Assembly: GCF_010682065.1 (NCBI RefSeq) | Contig: NZ_JAAGWG010000027.1 | Location: 1-64,000 of the forward strand | Reading direction: 5' to 3' | From: Blastococcus saxobsidens | Lineage (GTDB): Bacteria; Actinomycetota; Actinomycetes; Mycobacteriales; Geodermatophilaceae | DNA: 64,000 nt | Shown: positions 18,796-25,413 of the stretch, piece by piece | How positions within the stretch are numbered: position 1 is the first letter of the stretch | Layout: each line of letters begins with the position of its first letter | Made by a program: the position numbers and the translations under genes | The notes under the pieces: generated by a model | The model's input: only the letters and a program-made list of their open reading frames with translations | Told to the model about the DNA's origin: nothing | Database searches by the model: none

Positions 18796-19488
18796 TCAGG
18801 CCGCGGGGACCAGTTCGCGGAGGGCCGCCGCCAGCCGCTCGGCCATCTCGTCGTAGCCGGCCTGGTTCGGGTGGATGCCGTCCTCCGTGAACAGCCCGTC
18901 CGGGCGCCTCAGCCAGTCCTCGGCCACGGGGTCCACGAACGGCAGCCCGGCACCCTCGGCAGCTCTCGCCACGGCGTCCCGGACCGCACGCACCTCCTCG
19001 ACGGGGATGCCCGGCGGGGCCACCGGGCCGACCACCACGACCGAGGCGGCCGGCAGCGCTTCGGCCAGGTCCGCGTACAGCTGGGCGGCAGCCGCGCTCA
19101 CCTCGGGGGGAGCGGCACCCGCGTCGTTCGTGCTGCCCTGGACGACGACGACGTCCGGCCGGTGCGCCGCCACGTCGTCGACGCGCTCGCCATATGCCTG
19201 CTGGCCCGCCACGCCGCTGGGGTTGACGTACCCGGTGCCGGACTGCCCCTCCGCGACGCCGGACCAGCCGAGCGCCCGTGCCGTGCGCTCGACGTAGCCC
19301 TCACCACCCAGGCCGACGGTGTAGGAATCGCCCAGGAAGACCGCGACGTCCACGTCCTCGTCCTCGTCCAGCGGCTCCCCGGCCGGGGGAGCACTGGACA
19401 CCGGGGCGGACACCGGGGGCGGGGAGGCGCACGCACCGAGCGCCAGGCAGGCGGCCAGCGACAGGACAGCGGCGGCGAGTGGCTTCAC
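18796..19488 (-). CDS. SGNH/GDSL-hydrolase lipoprotein, second copy
   Basis: A 230-residue lipoprotein. GTG at 19488 starts [20 protein letters not shown], a signal peptide with lipobox (ALGAC). The SGNH blocks are [14 protein letters not shown] (Ser), a Gly in [19 protein letters not shown] (Asn) and [10 protein letters not shown] (Asp/His). It is similar in plan to 4825-5502 but the two share little outside the motifs, so they are not a recent duplication. It lies between the TIGR03089 gene, which converges on it, and the acyl-CoA dehydrogenase, in which direction it is co-oriented with a 23-base gap. An extracellular esterase or deacylase is likely; the substrate is unknown. Confidence 0.88.
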   Translation of the reverse strand: MKPLAAAVLSLAACLALGACASPPPVSAPVSSAPPAGEPLDEDEDVDVAVFLGDSYTVGLGGEGYVERTARALGWSGVAEGQSGTGYVNPSGVAGQQAYGERVDDVAAHRPDVVVVQGSTNDAGAAPPEVSAAAAQLYADLAEALPAASVVVVGPVAPPGIPVEEVRAVRDAVARAAEGAGLPFVDPVAEDWLRRPDGLFTEDGIHPNQAGYDEMAERLAAALRELVPAA

Positions 19489-19511
19489 CCCGCGAGTATC
19501 GCCGTCGCCGG

Positions 19512-20669
19512 CTACCGCAGGAGGCTCCGGGCGATCACCATGCGCTGCACCTGGTTGGTGCCCTCGTAGATCTGGGTGATCTTGGCGTCGCGCATCATCC
19601 GCTCGACCGGGAAGTCCTGGGTGTAGCCGGCGCCGCCGAACAGCTGGACGGCGTCGGTGGTCACCTGCATCGCCACGTCGGAGGCGAAGGCCTTGGCCGA
19701 GGCGGAGACCCGGGTGACGTCGGGCCGGCCCTGCTCCCCCGCCGCCGCGGCGACGTACACCAGGTGGCGGGCCGCCTCGATCTTCATCTCCATGTCGGCG
19801 AGCATGAACTGCACGCCCTGGAAGCTGCCGATGCTCGTGCCGAACTGCTTGCGCTCCTTGACGTAGGCGACCGAGGCGTCCAATGCGCCCTGGGCCACGC
19901 CGACGGCCTGCGCGCCGATCGTCGGCCGGGTGAAGTCCAGCGTCCGCAGCGCCGTCTTGAAGCCGGTGCCGGGCTCGCCGATGATCCGGTCGGCCGGGAT
20001 GGTGCAGTCGGTGAAGTAGAGCTCGCAGGTGGGCGAGCCCTTGATCCCCATCTTGCGTTCCTTGGGGCCGACGGCGAAGCCCGGGTCGTCGCGGTGCACG
20101 GCGAACGCGGAGATGCCGTTGGCCTTCTTCTCCGGGTCGGTGACGGCCATGACCGTGTACCACTCGGAGACGCCGGAATTGGTGATCCAGGCCTTGGTGC
20201 CGTTGAGCACCCAGGTGTCGCCCTCGCGGCGGGCCCGGGTCGTCATAGCGGCGGCGTCGGAGCCGGCCTCGCGCTCGGAGAGCCCGTAGCTGATCATCGC
20301 GTCCCCGGAGGCGATCGAGGGCAGCACCTTCTGCTTCACGTCCTCCGACGCCGACAGGATGATCGGCATCGAGCCGAGCTTGTTCACCGCCGGGATCAGC
20401 GAGGCGCTGACGTCGACCCGGGCGACCTCCTCGATCACGATGCACGTCGCGATCGCGTCGGCGCCCTCGCCGCCGTACTGCTCGGGGATGTGGGTGGCGT
20501 GGAAACCGGCGGCGGTCAGGGCCTTCAGGGCCTCGACCGGGAACCGCGAGTCGGCGTCGACCTCGGCCGCGTACGGGGCGATCTCCCGCTCGGCGATGTC
20601 GCGGACGGCGGCGCGGATGGCCTCGTGCTCCTCGGTCAGGGCGTAGAGCCCCGCAGCGTCGTTACCCAC
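19512..20669 (-). CDS. Acyl-CoA dehydrogenase (FadE25-like)
   Basis: A 385-residue FAD-dependent acyl-CoA dehydrogenase that introduces an alpha,beta double bond in an acyl-CoA. It shows [15 protein letters not shown] (FAD and substrate binding), [52 protein letters not shown], and [15 protein letters not shown] where the Glu is the catalytic base of short/medium-chain enzymes. The position beside purE-purK is the same as for mycobacterial fadE25 (Rv3274c). The GTG at 20669 lies seven bases behind a TACGAT hexamer, so the mRNA is probably leaderless. Length is typical of the family. Confidence 0.93.
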   Translation of the reverse strand: MGNDAAGLYALTEEHEAIRAAVRDIAEREIAPYAAEVDADSRFPVEALKALTAAGFHATHIPEQYGGEGADAIATCIVIEEVARVDVSASLIPAVNKLGSMPIILSASEDVKQKVLPSIASGDAMISYGLSEREAGSDAAAMTTRARREGDTWVLNGTKAWITNSGVSEWYTVMAVTDPEKKANGISAFAVHRDDPGFAVGPKERKMGIKGSPTCELYFTDCTIPADRIIGEPGTGFKTALRTLDFTRPTIGAQAVGVAQGALDASVAYVKERKQFGTSIGSFQGVQFMLADMEMKIEAARHLVYVAAAAGEQGRPDVTRVSASAKAFASDVAMQVTTDAVQLFGGAGYTQDFPVERMMRDAKITQIYEGTNQVQRMVIARSLLR

Positions 20670-20676
20670 GGGCGCA

Positions 20677-20682
20677 ATCGTA
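20677..20682 (-). promoter_or_regulatory. -10 hexamer of the acyl-CoA dehydrogenase gene, leaderless transcript
   Basis: TACGAT (TANNNT) on the minus strand lies seven bases before the GTG start at 20669, which places the transcription start at or next to the start codon. Confidence 0.6.
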
Positions 20683-20692
20683 GGACGTCCGA

Positions 20693-21199
20693 CTACCCGC
20701 CGGTAGCGAGGCGCTCCTGCAGGGTGAGGTCGCGGGCGACGACGCTCTCGGCGAGCTCGGCCTGGAACCGCTCGACCCGGCCGCGCAGCTCGGCGTCGGC
20801 CGCGGCGAGGATGCGCACCGCGAGCAGGCCGGCGTTCCGGCCGCCCCCGATGCCGACCGTGGCCACCGGCACGCCCGCGGGCATCTGCACGATCGACAGC
20901 AGGCTGTCCAGGCCGTCGAGCCGGTCCAGCGGCCGGGGCACGCCGATGACGGGCAGCGGCGTCGCGGCGGCCACCATCCCGGGCAGGTGCGCGGCACCTC
21001 CGGCGCCGGCGACGATCACCCGCAAGCCGCGACCGGCCGCGGCCTCGGCGTAGTCGAGCATCCGGCGGGGCGTGCGGTGCGCGGAGAGGACGTGCGCCTC
21101 CCAGGCGACGTCGAACTCCGCGAGCGCCTCGGCGGCCGGTTGCATCATCGGCCAGTCCGAGTCGCTGCCCATGACGATGCCGACGACCGGGTCGCTCAT
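20693..21199 (-). CDS. purE: N5-carboxyaminoimidazole ribonucleotide mutase (PurE)
   Basis: A 168-residue class I PurE that converts N5-CAIR to CAIR in purine synthesis. It carries [12 protein letters not shown] (phosphate-binding), [11 protein letters not shown] (catalytic His), [50 protein letters not shown] and [12 protein letters not shown]. The ATG at 21199 (MSDPVVG) with GGAG upstream is preferred; a longer reading from 21349 would run into purK and adds no conserved sequence. It starts 10 bases after the purK stop, so the pair is cotranscribed, as in mycobacteria (Rv3275c-Rv3276c). Confidence 0.97.
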   Translation of the reverse strand: MSDPVVGIVMGSDSDWPMMQPAAEALAEFDVAWEAHVLSAHRTPRRMLDYAEAAAGRGLRVIVAGAGGAAHLPGMVAAATPLPVIGVPRPLDRLDGLDSLLSIVQMPAGVPVATVGIGGGRNAGLLAVRILAAADAELRGRVERFQAELAESVVARDLTLQERLATGG

Positions 21200-21209
21200 G
21201 CCCTGCTCC

Positions 21210-22421
21210 TCAGTGCTCGTGGTCGTGCGCGAAGGCGAAGACCGGATCGACGACGCCGTCGGCCAGGTAGCGGGCGGCGGCCACGGCCCGCGCCCGGACC
21301 TCGGCGAGGTCCTCGCCCAGCGCGGTGACGTGCCCGAGCTTGCGACCACGCCGCTGCCCCTTGCCGTACCAGTGCAGCTTCACGTCGGGCCAGTGCGCCA
21401 TGAAGTGGTGGATCCGCTCGTCCAGCGCGGGCCCGGACCAGTCGTCGTCGGCCGCGGCGCCGCCGAGGACGTTGGCCATCACCACGACCGGGGCGGTCAT
21501 CGCCGTGGCGCCCAGCGGGTAGTCGAGGACGGCCCGCAGGTGCTGCTCGAACTGGCTGGTGCGCGCGCCCTCGATGGTCCAGTGCCCCGAGTTGTGCGGG
21601 CGCATGGCGAGCTCGTTGACCAGCACGCCGTCCTCGGTCTGGAAGAGCTCCACGGCCAGCATGCCGACGACGCCGAGCCGGTCGGCGATGCGCACGGCCA
21701 GCTCCTGCGCCGCGGTGGCCAGCTCGTCGGAGAGCCCGGGGGCGGGTGCGTAGACCTCGGCGCAGACGCCGTCGCGCTGCACGGTCTCCACCACCGGCCA
21801 CACCGCGACCTGGCCGAACGGCGACCGCGCCACCTGCGCCGACAGCTCCCGCACCATGGCCACCCGCTCCTCGGCCAGCAGCACGCCGTGCCGCTCCAGC
21901 AGGGCGCCGGCCTCGGCCTCGTCGCCGACGACGAAGACGCCCTTGCCGTCGTAGCCGCCGCGGGGGGTCTTGAGGACGACGGGCCAGCCGTGGTCGCCGG
22001 CGAACGCCGCGACGTCGGCCACCGACCCGACCTCCGCCCACGCCGGCTGCGGCTCCCCCGCGGCTGCGAGCGCCCGGCGGAGAACCAGCTTGTCCTGGGC
22101 GTGCACCAGCGCGGTGGGCGGCGGGGCGACCCGGGTGCCAGCGATCTCGAGCGCCTCGAGGTGGGCGGTGGGCACGTGCTCGTGGTCGAAGGTGAGCACG
22201 GTGGCCCCGTCGGCGAGGTCGCGGAGCGCGTCCAGGTCGTCGTGGTTCCCGATGCGGACGTCGGCGGCGACGAGCGCGGCGGACTCGGCAGGACCGGCGG
22301 AGAGCACGCGCAGCGACTGGCCCAGCGCCACGGCGGCCTGGTGGGTCATGCGGGCCAGCTGGCCGCCGCCGACCATGGCGACCACGGGCAGGCCGGTGTG
22401 CGGGTGCAGGGAGGCGGGCAC
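21210..22421 (-). CDS. purK: 5-(carboxyamino)imidazole ribonucleotide synthase (PurK)
   Basis: A 403-residue ATP-grasp enzyme that forms N5-CAIR from AIR, bicarbonate and ATP, feeding PurE. It has [16 protein letters not shown] at the N-terminus, TFDHEHVP, the ATP-grasp segment [16 protein letters not shown], and [28 protein letters not shown] with the metal-binding Glu and Asn and the PurK-specific HNSGH element. The GTG at 22421 is favoured over the longer frame to 22508 because TAGCCT lies eight bases upstream and the extra N-terminus is not PurK-like. It is divergent from the GtrA gene; the two promoters face away from each other within 72 bases. Confidence 0.96.
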   Translation of the reverse strand: MPASLHPHTGLPVVAMVGGGQLARMTHQAAVALGQSLRVLSAGPAESAALVAADVRIGNHDDLDALRDLADGATVLTFDHEHVPTAHLEALEIAGTRVAPPPTALVHAQDKLVLRRALAAAGEPQPAWAEVGSVADVAAFAGDHGWPVVLKTPRGGYDGKGVFVVGDEAEAGALLERHGVLLAEERVAMVRELSAQVARSPFGQVAVWPVVETVQRDGVCAEVYAPAPGLSDELATAAQELAVRIADRLGVVGMLAVELFQTEDGVLVNELAMRPHNSGHWTIEGARTSQFEQHLRAVLDYPLGATAMTAPVVVMANVLGGAAADDDWSGPALDERIHHFMAHWPDVKLHWYGKGQRRGRKLGHVTALGEDLAEVRARAVAAARYLADGVVDPVFAFAHDHEH

Positions 22422-22429
22422 GGTCCCGA

Positions 22430-22435
22430 AGGCTA
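22430..22435 (-). promoter_or_regulatory. -10 hexamer of purK, leaderless transcript
   Basis: TAGCCT on the minus strand ends eight bases before the purK GTG at 22421 and there is no Shine-Dalgarno sequence, which supports a leaderless purK-purE mRNA. Confidence 0.6.
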
Positions 22436-22479
22436 GCCGGGCGCCCGGTCGCGGGCCGGGCGTGGGGCGCCGCCCTCCG

Positions 22480-22485
22480 TAGACT
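22480..22485 (+). promoter_or_regulatory. -10 hexamer of the second GtrA gene, leaderless transcript
   Basis: TAGACT on the plus strand ends seven bases before the GTG at 22493; no ribosome binding site fits between them. Confidence 0.6.
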
Positions 22486-22492
22486 GCCTTTC

Positions 22493-22984
22493 GTGGGACT
22501 CCTCGCACGGCTGCGCAGCCTCCTGCGCGGGAGCCACGGCCGGCTGGCCCGGGAGCTCGGCGCCTTCGGCGTCGTGGGCGCGGCGTGCTTCGTGCTCGAC
22601 CTCGCCGTCTTCCAGCTGCTGTACGCGCACGGTGGTCTGGAAGCCGTCACGTCGAAGCTGCTGGCGAGCTGCGTCTCGACCACCGCTGCTTTCGTGGGCC
22701 ACCGGTTCTGGTCCTTCGCGGCGCGGGCCCGCACGGGCCTGCGCCGCGAGTACCCGCTGTTCCTCGCGATCAACGGCGCGACGCTACTGCTCAGCCTGGG
22801 CATCGTGGCCCTGGTCCGCTACCCGCTGGGGCAGGAGGATGCGCTCGTGCTCCAGGCGGCCAACGTGTTCTCGATCATCACGGGCACCGTCGTCCGCTTC
22901 ACGGCGTACCGCCGCTGGGTCTTCCTCGATCCGGCTGCGCGACCGCCCTGGGTGCAGCGACAGGCCGGCGACCTGGCCCGCTGA
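22493..22984 (+). CDS. GtrA-family membrane protein (Rv3277 type)
   Basis: A 163-residue protein with four membrane helices: LGAFGVVGAACFVLDLAVFQLL, SKLLASCVSTTAAFVGHRFW, PLFLAINGATLLLSLGIVAL and LQAANVFSIITGTVVRFTAY, ending YRRWVFLDP, a typical GtrA finish. It probably moves a polyprenyl-linked sugar across the membrane. Its place beside purK matches Rv3277 of mycobacteria. The GTG at 22493 is set by the TAGACT hexamer just upstream. Unlike the GtrA at 14915-15382 it has no glycosyltransferase partner in its own transcript; dprE/ubiA products further right (31105-34194) make a polyprenyl-phosphate arabinose that a flippase would need to move, though that link is only conjecture. Confidence 0.9.
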   Translation: MGLLARLRSLLRGSHGRLARELGAFGVVGAACFVLDLAVFQLLYAHGGLEAVTSKLLASCVSTTAAFVGHRFWSFAARARTGLRREYPLFLAINGATLLLSLGIVALVRYPLGQEDALVLQAANVFSIITGTVVRFTAYRRWVFLDPAARPPWVQRQAGDLAR

Positions 22985-23041
22985 CCGGACACGTCCGGCG
23001 GGGCTCCCGCGCCGGTCGCCGAGCCCGCATCGAGTCGAACC

Positions 23042-23062
23042 GGGCGGCTGATCCAGCCGTCC
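23042..23062. terminator. Candidate hairpin terminator between convergent genes
   Basis: A nine-base-pair stem with one G-U pair (GGGCGGCTG against CAGCCGTCC) and a three-base loop ATC lies in the 117-base gap between the convergent GtrA and coiled-coil genes. Confidence 0.4.
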
Positions 23063-23101
23063 GCCTCGCCGAGCTCCCTCGCGGACGGGCGGAACGGCCG
23101 G

Positions 23102-23518
23102 TCAGCGGTCCGCCGGGGAGGTGGTGACGTCGCCACCCGATGCGGGACCGACCGAGGCGAGCCGGTCGAACACCAGGTCGGCCAGTTGCGCGACGCGCAG
23201 TGACAGCCGCCGGGACTCCTGGAGATCGGTCGTGACCTCGTCCAGCCGCCGCTCGAGAACCTCGAGCCGCTCGATGATCCGGGCGATCGCGTCGTCGGCC
23301 AGCCCGCCGCGCCGCCGCGCGTCCTCGAGCACCTCGGCGAGCGCGGCGAGGTCTCGGGCGCCGGCCGCGATGCGGGTGTCGAAGTCGCGGCTCTGCGCCT
23401 CGGAGCCGGCGCTCAGCCGGTCCACCTCCTGCCGCAGCCGGGAGACGTCGTCGAGCCGGGCGATCGTGCCGGGGGCGATCCTGCGGAACGCCCGGACGAG
23501 GGCTTCCCGAGGGCTCAT
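23102..23518 (-). CDS. Small coiled-coil protein, partner of the LicD-methyltransferase gene
   Basis: A 138-residue soluble protein without signal peptide or membrane segment. After MSPREALVRAFRRIAPGTIARLDD it is almost wholly heptad-like helix: VSRLRQEVDRLSAG, LAALAEVLEDARR, IARIIERLEVLERRLDEVTTDLQESRRLSLRVAQLADLVFDRL. The ATG at 23518 overlaps the stop of the upstream gene (ATGA), so the two are translationally coupled; an in-frame extension to 23764 is only the shadow of that gene. I do not recognise a family. The tight coupling suggests that it binds the LicD-methyltransferase protein or oligomerises with it. In the O-antigen terminator WbdD a coiled coil attached to the methyltransferase measures chain length; a similar role here is speculation. 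Confidence 0.75.
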   Translation of the reverse strand: MSPREALVRAFRRIAPGTIARLDDVSRLRQEVDRLSAGSEAQSRDFDTRIAAGARDLAALAEVLEDARRRGGLADDAIARIIERLEVLERRLDEVTTDLQESRRLSLRVAQLADLVFDRLASVGPASGGDVTTSPADR

Positions 23519-25086
23519 GCCGAGCCCCTGACGCGGAGCCGGCCGACCCAGGGGTTCTCGTCGCGGTAGGGGGCGAGGTCCTGGCCGTGCACGCGCTCCA
23601 CCACCTCGATCCCGTGCTCGGCCAGCTCGTCCGTGACCTGCTCGGGTGACAGGTAACGCCGGAAGTGCTCGCCGAAGACGTGCGTGGCGTCCTGGTCCTC
23701 GGAGGTTCGGAACTCGAACCAGCACTCGCCTCCGCGGCGAGCAACGGCGCCGGCCAACGTCCACAGGTTGGCCCGGGCGGTGTCGTCGATGGCGTGCAGG
23801 AGGAAGCGTGCGTACAGGTGCCAGTCGACCGTGCCGTCGAGGTCGGCCACCAGGTCGCCCACGGAGGTCAGGTCACCGAGGTTGACGACGCGGAAATCGG
23901 CGGACCAGCCCTCCTGGGCCGCCAGACCGCGGGCGCGCTCGATGGCGGCCGAGGAGTAGTCGATCCCGAGGACCCGCCGTCCCTCGCGGGCGAAGAAGCG
24001 CGCGTCGCGGGCGGTGCCGGTGCCGATGTCGAGCACCCCGGCCCCCTCGGGCAGCCGCTCGGCGACCCAGCCGGCGAACGTGGACTCCGTCGCGGGCACC
24101 CGGTCGACACCGGGGCTCTGATAGAAGTCCTGCCAGTAGTCACGCGCCATGTTGAACTCTCCGATCCATGTGCTGAGCCGAGACCTCACTCGAGGAGGCG
24201 TGGTGAAGGTGAAGGACGGGTCGGGCACCCGCCAGCCGGGGCCATAGGTGGCCGCGAGCAGCGCGTCACTGTTCGCCGGCGCCGGGTACGACCGCCCCCG
24301 CAGCGACAGCTGCTCCCGCTCCCGCAGGTCCAGTTCCTCGTCGCCCACCTGGAAGCACAGGTAGGTCCGGCCCTCGACCCGGAAAGCGGTGAAGATGTCG
24401 ATGTAGTGGTCCTGCCCCGCACCGGGGTCGGCAAAGGTGATCTGCAGATGCCCCCCGCTGTGCCGGAGGACGGAGTACCCGCGGGCGACCAAGGCCCTGC
24501 TGAGCCGCAAATTCTCCCACACCACGTCCGCGGGGTCTTCGTGGCGCGACAGGTACCCGAGGTCGGCGTCGTCATCGTGCGGGATGAGGTCCCCGTCCCT
24601 CACGGCGCCGAGCAGCGTGCCGTAGCAGATGAACGGTTCCACACCGAGGGCCTCGAGCTCGGCCTGCAGCTCCGCGAGCCTGTCGAGCAGCCGGTCCTGC
24701 AGCGCCGCCGCGGCGTCCGGTTCCAGTCCGTCGAAGCTCGGCGCCAGTCGGCCCCACTTGTTGACCGACAGCCATCTCCCGGCGGGATCCCGGAGATCGA
24801 GCAGGTTGGTCGAGGAGCCGAGCACGACCTCCGCCGTCCCCAGGGGTCGCTTGTCGGCGGCGTCCCGGAGCAGGATGGTGGCCCGGCCCGACAGGGCCTG
24901 GGCCAGGGCGGGAGGCCATGCGAAGGTGATCCGCCGCTCACCGGACGCAGACACCGTCTCGGTCGCAGCCGTCACCGGGAAGGAGACCGTTCGCCGCCCT
25001 TCCAGGAGGACGTCGAACACCGCCGGGACGTCCGCCTCCGGCGGGAACTCGAGGTCCAGCGAGGTCGCGTCTGCCGTGAGCCTCAC
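23515..25086 (-). CDS. LicD-like phosphotransferase fused to a SAM-dependent methyltransferase
   Basis: A 523-residue cytoplasmic protein with three parts. Residues 1-95 are beta-rich with no family I recognise. Residues about 125-300 form a LicD-type nucleotidyltransferase-fold domain: FICYGTLLGAVRDGDLIPHDDDAD, with the YGTLLGAVR loop and acidic DDD (171-173), plus HYIDIFTAF. LicD enzymes transfer phosphocholine or similar groups from a CDP-linked donor to a glycan. Residues about 310-510 are a class I methyltransferase with GVLDIGTGTARDARFFA (SAM loop, 350-365), VLGIDYSS, and DWHLYARFLLHAID as motif IV/V. The GTG at 25086 has no strong Shine-Dalgarno. The stop overlaps the next ATG. I infer addition of a phospho-substituent and a methyl group to the same glycan, for example at a chain end. 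Donor and acceptor are unknown. Confidence 0.8.
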   Translation of the reverse strand: MRLTADATSLDLEFPPEADVPAVFDVLLEGRRTVSFPVTAATETVSASGERRITFAWPPALAQALSGRATILLRDAADKRPLGTAEVVLGSSTNLLDLRDPAGRWLSVNKWGRLAPSFDGLEPDAAAALQDRLLDRLAELQAELEALGVEPFICYGTLLGAVRDGDLIPHDDDADLGYLSRHEDPADVVWENLRLSRALVARGYSVLRHSGGHLQITFADPGAGQDHYIDIFTAFRVEGRTYLCFQVGDEELDLREREQLSLRGRSYPAPANSDALLAATYGPGWRVPDPSFTFTTPPRVRSRLSTWIGEFNMARDYWQDFYQSPGVDRVPATESTFAGWVAERLPEGAGVLDIGTGTARDARFFAREGRRVLGIDYSSAAIERARGLAAQEGWSADFRVVNLGDLTSVGDLVADLDGTVDWHLYARFLLHAIDDTARANLWTLAGAVARRGGECWFEFRTSEDQDATHVFGEHFRRYLSPEQVTDELAEHGIEVVERVHGQDLAPYRDENPWVGRLRVRGSA

Positions 25087-25413
25087 GAGCGGCTGGACCG
25101 CACGTCGACCGCAGGCTGCGGCGAAGCTGCGGTCCGGGCGGGCATTGCTCCGGGAGGGTCGCCGGCGGCTGGTCGGCCCGACCGGTCGCGACCGACCGTG
25201 CCGCCTCGATCACTACGCAGCATGCTCACCCACTCCTCCATGCAGACCGGCGCCCCCCCCCACCCGCTGTGGGGTCATGCCGGCGGAACCCCCACGACGG
25301 CCAGGTTCGAAGCTACCTCGCCGTCCGGGCGTGGCCTTCGCCGGTGAACGAGCGGGAACCGCCTCGCCCGCTCCAGACCACCGCCCTCCGTGGGACTCGG
25401 GCCCCACCCGCCG
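25087..25413. other. Intergenic region between sbcC and the LicD-methyltransferase gene
   Basis: This 327-base gap is the longest same-strand gap in the window. It holds a run of nine C residues (25253-25261) followed closely by GTGGGG, and open frames with no family resemblance. A promoter for the LicD-methyltransferase gene should be here, but I see no good TANNNT hexamer near the start. Confidence 0.45.
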
